From: Thalassovita sp.
GTDB taxonomy: Bacteria; Pseudomonadota; Alphaproteobacteria; Rhodobacterales; Rhodobacteraceae
Assembly: GCA_029212905.1 (NCBI GenBank)
Contig: JARGPB010000009.1
Coordinates: 102,157-166,156 of the forward strand
Direction of reading: 5' to 3'
DNA length: 64,000 nucleotides
In this document: one piece after another, positions 51,890-61,036 of the stretch
How positions within the stretch are numbered: position 1 is the first letter of the stretch
Layout: each line of letters opens with the position of its first letter
Made by a program: the position numbers and the translations under genes
The notes under the pieces: generated by a model
Databases searched by the model: none
What the model saw: the letters and a program-made list of their open reading frames with translations, nothing else
What the model was told of the DNA's origin: nothing

Positions 51890-53959
51890 TTGAGCCAGAA
51901 ACTAGCACTCGAGCGGATCGGCCCCATTGCTGTTCTGAGGTTGACCAATCCTCCGCGCAATTTTTTGGGCCCGGTTGTGCGGGCTGAAATGTCCCAGGCG
52001 CTAACCGCACTGGCGGCCGATGCGACTGTCGAGGGCGTGTTGCTGACGGGCTCTGAGGGGTTGTTTTCCACAGGCTATAACCCGGCCAGCCCCGAGATGA
52101 GGGCGGGTACGCCAACGCTGCGGACGCTGTGCCGCCAGGTTGAGGAGATGCCCAAGCCGGTCGTCGCGGTGCTGTTTGGTGCCGTTTTGGGGGCCGGGCT
52201 GGAATTGGCGCTGGCTGCGCATGCGCGGGTCGCGCTGAGGACAACACGGATCGGGATGCCGGACATTGCGGTGGGGTTGATCCCCGCTGCTGGAGGCACC
52301 CAGCGTTTGCCGCGCATCTTGGGGGCGGATCGTGCGCTGGCGATGATGCTGTCGGGGCAAACCTTGCCGATCACGCATGCTCGGGTGCAGGGGATCGCAG
52401 ATGAGATCGTCACCGAAGGGGTGGAGAAGGCTGGGGCCATCTGGCTGGCGCGGCTGATCGCAGGTGAAATTCCGGTGCAGCGCAGCGCCGAACGGACCGA
52501 AGGTCTTGCTGATCCAATGGCCTATCAGACGGCGCTGAATGATTGTCGTGCCGCGCTTGGCGCAAACCCTCCTGTCACCGAGCGCAGCCTGGTGGATTGT
52601 GTCGAACGGGCGCTATTGCTGCCCTTTGCGATGGCCGAAGACTTCGAACAGGTCGCCTTTGAGGAGTGCGAGAACTCTGACTATGCACAGGGTCTGTTGC
52701 ACGTCCAACTGGCGCAACGCCGCGCCCCCAACATGCCTGAGGCAGTGTCCGCCAAACCGCTGCCGGTCGGGCATCTGGGCGTTGTTGGTGGCGGTGCGGT
52801 CGGGTCTGCGCTGGTTCAGGGCGCATTGTCCGCCGGGCTGAGCGTCACCTGGTTTGAGCGCAGCCCCGAGGCGCTGGACACGGCGCGCGCACGGTTGGAC
52901 AGTTTGCTCGAATCGGTGGCGATGCCCGCCGATACCCGCAAGGCCTGCCTGGAGCGTCTGACTCTCAGTGTGAATCTGCGTGACCTGTCCCATGCGGATG
53001 TGCTGATCGAGGCGGTCGCCGACAACATGCGTACCAAAGAGCAAGTGTTTGCCGCGCTGGACAAGGTGATGCCCACCTCTGCGATATTGCTGAGCCATAC
53101 GGGAACGCTTCCGATTGCGCCGATTGCGAAAATCTCGGGCCGGGTGGGGCAGGTGCTGGGGCTGCATATGGTTCCGGGGCCCGCAGCCACACGCCTGGCC
53201 GAGCTGATCCCCGGCGCCCAAAGCAGCGCGGTTGCGGTGGTGACGGCAGCGGCTGTGTTGAACAAGATGGGCGTCTTGTCCGTCCGCTGTGCCAGTGGTG
53301 GCGGCAGTATCGGCGGGCGCATGATTGCCGCCCTGCGCGACGCTGCGGATTTTGCCGTCAGCCAGGGCGCGACGCCTGCACAGGTGGACACGGCTTTGGC
53401 TGGGTTTGGTATGGGCGTGGGGGTGTTCGCGGCGATGGACAGCATCGGGCTGGACACGGTGCGCCGTCGGGCGGCTCAGCTGCATCTACGCGAGAGCCAC
53501 GCCCTGCATCATTTGGCGCGGATCGAGGGCTTGCTGACCGAGGGGCGCAGCGGTCGCACAGCAGGCGCGGGATTTTTCGACTGGGTCGAGGGCAAGCCGG
53601 TTCCGCGCCCCGAGGATGGAACAGGCGGTGCGCTGTCAGAGCCGCTGATTTTGCGGCTGTGCCTGGGGGCCATGATGAACGAAGGCGCCCGTCTGTTGCG
53701 CGAGGGGATCGCCCTGCGACCCTCAGATATCGACCTGGTTATGATCCGGCATCACGGATTTCCGGTGTGGCGGGGTGGCCCGATGCAGGCGGCCGATCGG
53801 ATGGGGCTTTTTGCCTTGAATACGGCCATGAAACCCTATGCAGACACCGCGCCGCGGCTGTTCGCGCCGGATCCGGGCGTTGCCGCGCTCATCAAAAACG
53901 GAGAGCATTTAGAGGTTCTGAACGCTGTGGGCCGGGGGCGTCGTCGGATTGACGGCTAG
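51890..53959 (+). CDS. FadJ-like fused enoyl-CoA hydratase/3-hydroxyacyl-CoA dehydrogenase, divergent
   Basis: A 689-residue protein with a TTG start. The N-terminal crotonase domain has GAGLELALAAHARVA (Glu present) and GMPDIAVGLIPAAGGTQRL, where the second catalytic Glu is replaced by Asp. The middle Rossmann domain has GVVGGGAVGSALV. The dehydrogenase half differs from the family at several places: SHTGTLPI for SNTSTLPI, GLHMVPGPA for GMHFFNPP, and IGGRM for the VNR motif, so the Asn of the active site is missing. It is probably a beta-oxidation paralogue with altered or lost dehydrogenase activity. Confidence 0.85.
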   Translation: MSQKLALERIGPIAVLRLTNPPRNFLGPVVRAEMSQALTALAADATVEGVLLTGSEGLFSTGYNPASPEMRAGTPTLRTLCRQVEEMPKPVVAVLFGAVLGAGLELALAAHARVALRTTRIGMPDIAVGLIPAAGGTQRLPRILGADRALAMMLSGQTLPITHARVQGIADEIVTEGVEKAGAIWLARLIAGEIPVQRSAERTEGLADPMAYQTALNDCRAALGANPPVTERSLVDCVERALLLPFAMAEDFEQVAFEECENSDYAQGLLHVQLAQRRAPNMPEAVSAKPLPVGHLGVVGGGAVGSALVQGALSAGLSVTWFERSPEALDTARARLDSLLESVAMPADTRKACLERLTLSVNLRDLSHADVLIEAVADNMRTKEQVFAALDKVMPTSAILLSHTGTLPIAPIAKISGRVGQVLGLHMVPGPAATRLAELIPGAQSSAVAVVTAAAVLNKMGVLSVRCASGGGSIGGRMIAALRDAADFAVSQGATPAQVDTALAGFGMGVGVFAAMDSIGLDTVRRRAAQLHLRESHALHHLARIEGLLTEGRSGRTAGAGFFDWVEGKPVPRPEDGTGGALSEPLILRLCLGAMMNEGARLLREGIALRPSDIDLVMIRHHGFPVWRGGPMQAADRMGLFALNTAMKPYADTAPRLFAPDPGVAALIKNGEHLEVLNAVGRGRRRIDG

Positions 53960-53961
53960 GC

Positions 53962-54177
53962 TCAGCCCAGGAAAACGCCCAGGATCACCATCATCAGGCC
54001 GATCACAGACAGGAACAGCGCGCCCAGATTGATTGGCACGACCTTCTTGACGGCGTCGCGCAGGGCTTCGTCGCTCAGTCCGGCGCGTTTGGCTTTGGCC
54101 ACGCGGAAGATGCAATACACCAGGCCCAACAGCCCCACGACGGAAATCGTTGCGCCGCTCCAAATCAGAATGTCCAT
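53962..54177 (-). CDS. Small two-helix membrane protein
   Basis: A 71-residue membrane protein with segments at about 5-25 (WSGATISVVGLLGLVYCIFRV) and 48-70 (LGALFLSVIGLMMVILGVFLG), and a basic loop between them. No known function. It is convergent with the FadJ-like gene (2-base gap) and stands alone. Confidence 0.75.
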   Translation of the reverse strand: MDILIWSGATISVVGLLGLVYCIFRVAKAKRAGLSDEALRDAVKKVVPINLGALFLSVIGLMMVILGVFLG

Positions 54178-54336
54178 GCCGTACCTCTGGGTTTTCGTTC
54201 TGCGCGCCGCCTATCAGGTCATGCAGGCGGGCGCAACGCGGCGCATTTTCGCATCCTGTCGCCAAGTGCTCTTGCGGCGGGGTCGCGGGGCGGGTAGGGA
54301 TTTGCCCCGAACACTCCAGCAAACCAGAGGCATGAC

Positions 54337-54597
54337 ATGAGCGAGATGGACCAAGATGCAACCTACCGTGTAACCGCGGACGAGCTGCGCCAGTTTATCG
54401 AACGGTTCGAGCGTCTGGAAATGGAAAAGAAAGACATCGCTGACCAGCAAAAAGAGGTCATGGCCGAAGCCAAAGGGCGCGGCTACGACACCAAGGTCAT
54501 GCGTAAAATCATCGGCCTGCGCAAACGTGATCAGAACGACATCGCCGAAGAAGAGGCCGTTCTGGAGATGTACAAAGAAGCGCTGGGCATGGGCTAG
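54337..54597 (+). CDS. DUF2312 (GapR-like) DNA-binding protein
   Basis: An 86-residue protein with the DUF2312 pattern: LRQFIERFERLEMEKKDIADQQKEVMAEAKGRGYDTKVMRKIIGLRKRDQND. Such proteins (GapR in Caulobacter) clamp overtwisted AT-rich DNA and are needed for replication and nucleoid order. Monocistronic; the ATG is preceded by an AGAGGCATGAC region. Confidence 0.92.
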   Translation: MSEMDQDATYRVTADELRQFIERFERLEMEKKDIADQQKEVMAEAKGRGYDTKVMRKIIGLRKRDQNDIAEEEAVLEMYKEALGMG

Positions 54598-54615
54598 GGC
54601 GCGCTGCACCTGGTC

Positions 54616-55491
54616 TTAGGGGTGCAGCAAACGCAGGCCGGGCAGGGCGGCGATCCTGTCCAGGTCCTGTTCATACAGGGCCGAAATGCGGTCCACCGTC
54701 GTGTCGGTCCAGCCGGGGACGTCCAGCTCGGTCTCGATCACCTCGGGGCGGGCGAATTTGTCCAAAAACGCCGAGACCACCCGCCGTTTTTGTTCGTCCG
54801 TCATCACAGGATGGGTTTTCAGGTAAGCGCGGAACCGTTGCATACCGTCTTGGGTCATGATTTCGGACAGAAGATCGAACCCGCCCGAAATTTTCTCTCC
54901 TTTGGGCAAGCCCATGATGTCGCGCAGGATTTCCGCCCACATCAGGGGCGTGTCCTCGTTCAGCCAGACGGTGATCGGCAGATCCGGCAGGGTGCTGCGG
55001 ATGCGATCCAGCAATTGTGACCAGCGCAGGGCGAACGGGTCTGACCCGGCCAAAAACGTCTCGAACGGCATCTCGGGCGAGATCGCATGGACCGCAGGCA
55101 GGAAAGTCGCCGGGTTGCACAGGCCAAGGCGCAGCTCGACCTTATCGCCTTCAAACAGTTCACATAGTTTGCGCAGTTTTACTTCGGCGCCTGGATAGAA
55201 TTCACCCTTCGAGACAGCCAGTTTGGGCACGCCAAAGAAATTCTCGTTCGACAGCAGCAGACGTTCGGGCGGGTCGCCTTCGATGATGGCATCCAGCACC
55301 AGATCACGGGCGTCGGGGGCCAGGGGGCCTTCGTCCATCGCGGACAGCGTGTCCCGGATCAACGACCGATAGCGCGACGGGCCAGGCACAGCCACGTTCA
55401 GCGGCGACAGAACGCCGGAGTTCTTCAGAAGACATTTCACCAGGCGATCTTGGTCAGTGGCGTGAACGCCTGCGTGGAGGATGATTTTCAT
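54616..55491 (-). CDS. Hypothetical protein of a Rhodobacteraceae-type family
   Basis: A 291-residue soluble protein beginning MKIILHAGVHATDQDRLVKCLLKNSGVL. The start recalls P-loop/sulfotransferase-like HAGAHKT proteins that act in cell-surface or sulfotransfer pathways, but without a clear nucleotide-binding Lys. No function is assigned. The long upstream extension is not used. It ends 19 bases behind the GapR gene, convergent. Confidence 0.75.
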   Translation of the reverse strand: MKIILHAGVHATDQDRLVKCLLKNSGVLSPLNVAVPGPSRYRSLIRDTLSAMDEGPLAPDARDLVLDAIIEGDPPERLLLSNENFFGVPKLAVSKGEFYPGAEVKLRKLCELFEGDKVELRLGLCNPATFLPAVHAISPEMPFETFLAGSDPFALRWSQLLDRIRSTLPDLPITVWLNEDTPLMWAEILRDIMGLPKGEKISGGFDLLSEIMTQDGMQRFRAYLKTHPVMTDEQKRRVVSAFLDKFARPEVIETELDVPGWTDTTVDRISALYEQDLDRIAALPGLRLLHP

Positions 55492-55611
55492 CTTTTTTCT
55501 ACTATTATTTACTGCGTCGAAGCCTCGGGCCAGAACAGTGATACTCTGTAAGCTGGGACAATAATAAGGTCTTTTCTGGACAGTTAAACCGTATTCGGGC
55601 AATGAACCCGC

Positions 55612-57273
55612 ATGAGCGATAGCACCCTTCAGACACAGCGCCGCGGTTTTTTGCGGATGAAACTCGTCAGCCCCTGGTCGGTGGGCGCGGCCATGATCGC
55701 GGGCATCGTTCTGATGCCGATCGTTGCGGTGATATGGATTGCGCTTACCCCAAGCGACAATATCTGGCCGCATCTTTTGGCGACGACCCTGCCGCGCTAT
55801 CTGGTGACAACGGGGGTGTTGATGGTGTCGGTCGGTGTGCTGGCGGGCATGGTGGGCACGGGCGCGGCCTGGATCATTGCGCGCTACAGCTTTCCGATGT
55901 CGCGGTGGTTAGAGTGGCTGCTGCTGCTGCCCTTGGCCATCCCGGCCTATGTGGGGGCCTATGCGCTGGTGGACCTGATGGAATATGCGGGGCCGGTGCA
56001 GACGGCGCTGCGGTCGGTTTTCGGCTGGGGATCGGCGCGGGACTACTGGTTCCCCGAAATCCGGTCGCTGGGCGCTGCGATAATCGTGCTGTCAGCGGCG
56101 CTCTATCCCTATGTATATTTGCTGGCGCGTGCGGCGTTTCGGGAACAATCCGGTGCCACCGAAGAGGTCGCGATGTCCCTGGGCGCCAGCGCATTCGGCA
56201 GGTTCCGCCGGGTCGGCCTGCCTCTGGCGCGTCCTGCCATCGCGGCGGGCATGGCTGTGGTCATGATGGAAACCGTGAATGATTTCGGCACTGTAGACTA
56301 CTTCGCCGTACAGACCCTGACCACGGGGATTTTTAGCGTCTGGCTGGAGAGCAACAACGCCGGAGGCGCGGCGCAGATCGCCTGTGTCGTGCTGGTGATG
56401 GTGATCATGCTGGTGTCGCTGGAAAAAATTAGCCGCCGCAAGAGCCGCTTTTTCAACCTGTCGAACCGGCATCGCGCGAACGAGCGCACACGCCTGAACG
56501 GAGCCGCCGCCTGGGGCGCTCTGGTGGCTTGTTTCATTCCGTTTCTCATGGGCTTTCTGTTGCCGGCAGGCGTGATCCTGTCGCACGCTTTGCAAAACGC
56601 CGAGCGCTGGTCCGACCCGCGGTTGCTTCAATCGCTGGGGAACACGCTGATGGTCGGGGGCATCGCAGCGGTGCTGACGGTCGTGGCGGGCGTGTTCATG
56701 GTCTATGGCGTGCGCCTGTCTGGGCGGCAATTGCCTCGGCTGCTGCTGCCTCTGACAACGATCGGCTATGCGGCGCCGGGCGCGGTTCTGGGCGTGGGGA
56801 TCCTGATCCCGCTGGCGGCGCTGGACAACACTCTGGCCGACGGGATCGAGGCACTGACAGGCATTGATATCGGATTGGTGCTGACGGGTTCGGCCTTTGC
56901 GCTGATCCTTGCCTATGCGGTACGGTTTTTCGCGATTGCGCAGGGGGCGGCGGACGCAGCGATGGGGCGGGTGTCGCCTTCCTTGCCGATGGCGGCCCGA
57001 TCCTTGGGGCGCACACGCGGACAGGTGTTGCGGCAGGTCTATTTCCCGCTGATCCGAGGCTCTGTCGGCTCGGCCTTGCTGCTGGTTTTCGTGGATTGCG
57101 TCAAAGAGCTGCCGGCAACTTTGCTGCTCCGTCCGTTCAATTTTAACACATTGGCCACGCGGGTACATGACCAAGCCAGCCTGGAAAATCTGGGCGACGC
57201 CGCCCCGGCCGCAGTCCTGGTGATCCTGGTGGGACTGACAGCCGTTGCATTTCTTGCCCGCGCAAGTCGCTAA
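55612..57273 (+). CDS. Iron(III)-type ABC transporter permease (FbpB/AfuB)
   Basis: A 553-residue membrane protein made of two fused permease units, about 12 segments. EAA loops are SLGASAFGRFRRVGLPLARPA and SLGRTRGQVLRQVYFPLIRG. It forms the whole channel of a ferric-iron (or thiamine-like) importer. No substrate-binding protein or ATPase is next to it in the window; those genes are probably elsewhere or upstream parts have been lost. ATG at 55612. Confidence 0.92.
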   Translation: MSDSTLQTQRRGFLRMKLVSPWSVGAAMIAGIVLMPIVAVIWIALTPSDNIWPHLLATTLPRYLVTTGVLMVSVGVLAGMVGTGAAWIIARYSFPMSRWLEWLLLLPLAIPAYVGAYALVDLMEYAGPVQTALRSVFGWGSARDYWFPEIRSLGAAIIVLSAALYPYVYLLARAAFREQSGATEEVAMSLGASAFGRFRRVGLPLARPAIAAGMAVVMMETVNDFGTVDYFAVQTLTTGIFSVWLESNNAGGAAQIACVVLVMVIMLVSLEKISRRKSRFFNLSNRHRANERTRLNGAAAWGALVACFIPFLMGFLLPAGVILSHALQNAERWSDPRLLQSLGNTLMVGGIAAVLTVVAGVFMVYGVRLSGRQLPRLLLPLTTIGYAAPGAVLGVGILIPLAALDNTLADGIEALTGIDIGLVLTGSAFALILAYAVRFFAIAQGAADAAMGRVSPSLPMAARSLGRTRGQVLRQVYFPLIRGSVGSALLLVFVDCVKELPATLLLRPFNFNTLATRVHDQASLENLGDAAPAAVLVILVGLTAVAFLARASR

Positions 57274-57319
57274 ATCCTCTTGCAGCCTCCGCGCGCTTGG
57301 CTTATCTCATCCGCCGAGT

Positions 57320-57395
57320 GCCCCTATAGCTCAGCTGGTAGAGCAACTGATTTGTAATCAGTAGGTCCGCGGTTCGAGTCCGTGTGGGGGCACCA
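57320..57395 (+). tRNA. tRNA-Thr (TGT)
   Basis: A 76-nt tRNA with the cloverleaf complete: acceptor GCCCCTA/TGGGGGC (one G-T), D-arm GCTC-AGCTGGTA-GAGC, anticodon arm ACTGA-TTTGTAA-TCAGT with anticodon TGT (Thr), T-arm with TTCGAGT, discriminator A and encoded CCA. Its 3' part is the end of the recombinase reading frame on the opposite strand, so it is probably the integration site of the island. Confidence 0.97.
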
Positions 57396-57403
57396 TTTCA
57401 CAT
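57358..57403. other. Probable attachment-site region (tRNA-Thr 3' half) at the island edge
   Basis: The recombinase frame on minus ends at 57358, inside the tRNA, so its last 13 codons (MVPPHGLEPRTY and stop) are tRNA sequence. This indicates that integration joined the element to the tRNA 3' end. The matching repeat at the far end of the island lies beyond the window. Confidence 0.5.
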
Positions 57404-58917
57404 TTTGATGTGAAATCCGCTAAAAAATCAAATATTACAGACACTTGTGGAGTTCGATAACCGTTTTGGCGGTCATACGCCAATGGGGCTTTGAAAGCTG
57501 TTTTCAGGATGGTTTTCTTCACAAGGAGCGATCCGTTTTCATAGATATTCCAAGGGCTTGAGAGGAAGTCTCTCAAAAGTTCGATAATTTCGGACAGTGT
57601 GCTCTTGGGTTTGGTGCTTTGGGATAGCTTGTCAGTCAGCAAGAGCTTGTCCTCTTCCAGCTTTGCAATCTTGCTTTCAAGCGCAGCCATGACCTTTGGA
57701 TTCGAGGTCTCGACCATGCGTTCAACAAGTGCATCTTGCTGTTTGTCCAACTCTTTGTGTTGGCGTCTGAATTCAGCCTTTGCTTGTTTGGCCTGATCAC
57801 CACGCTGATCCCATGCGTCTTTCAACATCGACATGGCGATATCGAGCATGTTTTTGCTTGGCGTCATCGCACGGAGAATATCCTCAAACCCAGTGTCGAT
57901 CTTTTCGGCGCGGATGCTCTTGCGATACTCCGAACAATCACGGGTCTGGCAATTGTAGTATGGATACCGCTTCCCCGTTGCACTGCGTGACCAATAGGCC
58001 GTCATCGGCTTGTCGCAGCAGGCGCAATTGACCGAGCCGCGCAAAGGAAAGTCCTTGTTGATGTCAGGGCGCTTGGCGGCGATGCCTTTGCTGTTCCGAC
58101 GCTCTTGGATGGTCTGATGGGTCTCTAGTGAGATAAGCGCTTGGTGGTGGCCCTTGCGGCGTGTGATGCCCCAAGGTTCATGCTCAATGTAACCCGCATA
58201 GATCACGCGATTGAGCATGTCCGTCACCTTCTGCTGGCGGATTTGTCCATTGGGCAGGTCTTTGGGAAACTCTGGCTGAGCTTCCAAGAAACGCTTGATG
58301 TCCGCCTGTCCAGAGAAGCGACCCGAGGCATAACCTTCCAGCGCCTCCTTAACGATGGATGCAACGGGTTCATCTGGCGTGAGCAGCTTCCCATGGCCCT
58401 TGGTCTTTTTGTACGTGTAGCCCACAGGCGCAGAGAAGACGGAATAACCATTCATCATCCGCCCCTTCATACGGTTGGAAGTCTGTTCCGCATTCTTCTC
58501 GCGCTGATGCTGAGCGACCGAGGCCAGCATGTGTTCGACAAGCCGAGAGTCGCTATCCTCCCCAAATTCAATGGAGGGGCTTTCCAAGATGCCGCCAGCA
58601 TCACTCAGTGTTTGACGCAGAGAGATGTGGGCTTGGACGTCACGCGCAAAGCGACTGATGTCATCAATGATCACGACGACACTCCCCTTGGGGTGCAGGC
58701 GCAGGAAGGCCAGCATCCGATCCATGGCTGGACGACGCTCGAACTTACCCGACATGTCATCTTTGAAGACTTCGATGACATCGTAATCTTTATAGGTCGC
58801 ATACTCGCGGCAACGGTTCTCTTGGCTCGCAAGGCCATCCCCCTCGCGGACCTGCTTGGCCCCCGACACGCGCGCATAAATCACTGCTTTTTTTGGTTTT
58901 GCCATTACTCCTGCCAT
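57358..58917 (-). CDS. Large serine recombinase (integrase of the island)
   Basis: A 519-residue recombinase. The N-terminal resolvase domain has the nucleophile Ser18 in VIYARVSGAKQ and DDISRFARDV. The recombinase domain follows, then a zinc-ribbon domain (CACCDKPMTAYW ... CQTRDC) and a coiled coil (about 375-425). The start at 58917 has GAGGAGG 4 bases upstream. An ATG at 58905 overlaps the upstream stop (TAATG) but has an almost touching site. The C-terminal end reads into tRNA-Thr. It catalyses integration and excision of the element. Confidence 0.92.
   Translation of the reverse strand: MAGVMAKPKKAVIYARVSGAKQVREGDGLASQENRCREYATYKDYDVIEVFKDDMSGKFERRPAMDRMLAFLRLHPKGSVVVIIDDISRFARDVQAHISLRQTLSDAGGILESPSIEFGEDSDSRLVEHMLASVAQHQREKNAEQTSNRMKGRMMNGYSVFSAPVGYTYKKTKGHGKLLTPDEPVASIVKEALEGYASGRFSGQADIKRFLEAQPEFPKDLPNGQIRQQKVTDMLNRVIYAGYIEHEPWGITRRKGHHQALISLETHQTIQERRNSKGIAAKRPDINKDFPLRGSVNCACCDKPMTAYWSRSATGKRYPYYNCQTRDCSEYRKSIRAEKIDTGFEDILRAMTPSKNMLDIAMSMLKDAWDQRGDQAKQAKAEFRRQHKELDKQQDALVERMVETSNPKVMAALESKIAKLEEDKLLLTDKLSQSTKPKSTLSEIIELLRDFLSSPWNIYENGSLLVKKTILKTAFKAPLAYDRQNGYRTPQVSVIFDFLADFTSKCEMVPPHGLEPRTY
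57396..57415. repeat. Inverted repeat directly after tRNA-Thr
   Basis: TTTCACAT-TTTG-ATGTGAAA is a perfect 8-bp dyad beginning one base after the tRNA CCA. It could be the tRNA terminator stem or part of the recombinase recognition site, since it lies at the element boundary. Confidence 0.5.
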
Positions 58918-59204
58918 TGGTCCTCCTCTGCGCGGGTCTGCGCCCATTCGTTATTCAACAAGGATACCAAATCATTGGAATCCTGATCCAATGCTTCCTG
59001 ATCTTCTCCACAGATTTGCGGAACGGGTTTGATGTCGTATCCGAGGTCAACGAACATCACGACGATGGACCAAAGGGTTTCGATCAGTTCTTGTTGCTGA
59101 TCCAGCGACATGTCGCTGTCTTCCAGCATTGTGGCGTATGCCTCCCAATCAACGGAGAGGCTGGGGCGTGTGGGCGTAGTGTTTTTATTAGGCGGACAGG
59201 TCAT
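58905..59204 (-). CDS. Small protein encoded with the recombinase
   Basis: A 99-residue acidic protein (SVDWEAYATMLEDSDMSLDQQQELIETLWSIVVMFVDLGYDIK). Its ATG at 59204 has AAAGGAG upstream. Its end overlaps the recombinase start. Co-encoded small proteins of this kind before serine recombinases may serve as directionality factor or regulator (inference); sequence gives no known domain. Confidence 0.75.
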   Translation of the reverse strand: MTCPPNKNTTPTRPSLSVDWEAYATMLEDSDMSLDQQQELIETLWSIVVMFVDLGYDIKPVPQICGEDQEALDQDSNDLVSLLNNEWAQTRAEEDQWQE

Positions 59205-59455
59205 GCACGCGCTCCTTTCTTCAAATCGGTTTTTGGAAAATGTGTATCTCACACGGCAAGTGTTCGGGCGCACGTGTAGAACAAATATAGAACATATAAC
59301 CACATTTCCCTGCGACCACGCAAGGAATATCTCTCAATGATCCCATGCGCTTACCCTGTGCCTAACATTTTGAAGCTATGCCTATCTCGGGTGTTCAGGG
59401 GGTGAATACGGGTGTATGAAATTTTGCTAGTCACATCCCAGTTTACTAGAAAGTT

Positions 59456-59986
59456 CTAGAGCAAGAGGCGTGATGTAGAAGTTCTTTTTACCTCTGCACG
59501 AGTTTCTTTTTCCCGTAAAAAACTTTCGTATTCATCAGGTTTCTCCATGTATGCAAAAACATTTTCACGGAAATCCAACAAGCAATCTTTCCAATCTCTT
59601 GCTGCACCATTTGCGCTGCCCGCGTGCTTCGCAAGATAGTCCTCTAAATGTCGGGAGAAACACTGGTGAAGAAACTCCATAACGCTATGGCTTGGAGAAC
59701 TTTGCGAGGCTTCTATGAAGAGGCAAGTAATTGGTGGGTCTAGCTGTATGTCGTCATTGCTGTAATCATTGTGAGAAATAAACGGTTGAAAACCATTTCC
59801 CATCAGGGCCCGCAAGCTCGTGGCGTCATTCGTTTGAATGAACTCAGCGAAAGCTTCATATAAAACGGGAATCTGAACGAACGGAATGTCTTCACGATGC
59901 TGGTTGGATAAAGTAGCAATTCTGTCGGCATCGGACTCCGCTACACACTTTAATAATTCGGAACAAATGTTTTGGTTTGACTTCAT
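59456..59986 (-). CDS. Hypothetical protein of the island (second gene of a two-gene operon)
   Basis: A 176-residue soluble protein (starts MKSNQNICSELLKCVAESDADRIATLSNQHRED). No known domain recognised; it is mostly helical with a Phe/Glu-rich C-terminal part. Its ATG overlaps the end of the preceding gene by 4 bases (ATGA), so the two are translated together. Codon use is AT-richer than the core genes, as for the rest of the island. It may be an immunity or accessory protein (inference only). Confidence 0.7.
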   Translation of the reverse strand: MKSNQNICSELLKCVAESDADRIATLSNQHREDIPFVQIPVLYEAFAEFIQTNDATSLRALMGNGFQPFISHNDYSNDDIQLDPPITCLFIEASQSSPSHSVMEFLHQCFSRHLEDYLAKHAGSANGAARDWKDCLLDFRENVFAYMEKPDEYESFLREKETRAEVKRTSTSRLLL

Positions 59987-60975
59987 GACCCTCCGTTTTC
60001 TGAGATTTTTTTCTCTTTTTGCCCCTCATGGTACAATATATTTCGTAAAATGTCAAAATTTCGCTCATTAAGTTGCGCCTCGTTCAAGGACTCTGATCTG
60101 AAGATTTTTTCTATTTCTGCGCCCTTGGGTTCTGAGGGGTGATTACTTGGTTTGCCGTAACTTGTCCTGATACAGTGAAAGCCATACCCAATGTGAGGGG
60201 GGGTATCCGAAGTGGCTATGCCTGTGCCTGAGAACGAACGTATCTGTCCGACAGATGAGAAAGGTGATGGATCAAGTTTTGAGATCGACAGAAATTTAGT
60301 GTTGTTGCCTTTGGTCGATCTGCAAACAGCCAAAATCGTTTGACCCGAAGGGAACAAATACCCGCTATCAATTTCTCGCCACTCATCTTCACCTAAGGAT
60401 TTAGGCCAGTATTGAGTTTCCCTAAACGAAAAAGACTTCTCTTTGAAAGTTTCCCAGATGTTCACATGGCTTGTCATGAAGGAAACGCTATTGTTGGTTC
60501 GCCAATTTCTGCGATACATTGTGTATGATCCGCAGAGGTGTCGTAAATCATTGAAATCAAACTTTGACTGTCGAGTTTGAAAGTATGAACCCGCAGATTT
60601 GAGAAAGGCTCCTCGATCTGACTGCTGAGGATTTGTTGACCCAAATAGTCGCCGCGCAGACAAGTATTGGAACAAAAGCTCAGGGAAATCATCACTCTTG
60701 CTCTTGTTGAATAGTTCTGTAGTTCCAAAGTCGGCGTAGCGATAGAATTGTGACCTTGAAACTTCGTTCAAGGCTTCGTAACCACGCGCTGTGGTGCTTT
60801 TGCATTCATTAAAAAGCTGTTGAAGTTTTCTATCTTGACGGAGTGCTTCGAAATGATCACGAAGCTGCTCTGCATCTGCAACCGTCCACCGATCTAAAGT
60901 CATCCAAAATCCCAAGTTGTCCCACAAATACGCCCTTTGTTTGGGACGTTGGTCCCAAAGCCATGTGGCAGTCAA
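59983..60975 (-). CDS. Hypothetical protein of the island (first gene of a two-gene operon)
   Basis: A 330-residue soluble protein beginning MTATWLWDQRPKQRAYLWDNLGFWMTLDRWTVADAEQLRDHFEALRQ with a TTG start at 60975. An ATG at codon 25 (60903) could be the true start. Many aromatic and charged residues, no HExxH, P-loop or nuclease motif that I can see, no signal peptide. It is coupled to the following gene. The pair resembles operons of conflict systems but no family can be named. Confidence 0.65.
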   Translation of the reverse strand: MTATWLWDQRPKQRAYLWDNLGFWMTLDRWTVADAEQLRDHFEALRQDRKLQQLFNECKSTTARGYEALNEVSRSQFYRYADFGTTELFNKSKSDDFPELLFQYLSARRLFGSTNPQQSDRGAFLKSAGSYFQTRQSKFDFNDLRHLCGSYTMYRRNWRTNNSVSFMTSHVNIWETFKEKSFSFRETQYWPKSLGEDEWREIDSGYLFPSGQTILAVCRSTKGNNTKFLSISKLDPSPFSSVGQIRSFSGTGIATSDTPPHIGYGFHCIRTSYGKPSNHPSEPKGAEIEKIFRSESLNEAQLNERNFDILRNILYHEGQKEKKISENGGS

Positions 60976-61036
60976 GAGGTGTTGGACTGAACACTTCAGT
61001 TGAACGCGTTGAATGGCAACCTATGGGGTGATTTCG

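Noticed and set aside
58948..59030. Upstream extension of the recombinase beyond 58917
   Set aside because: The extra residues (MGADPRRGG) have no similarity to the family and the ATG at 58917 has a good ribosome site.
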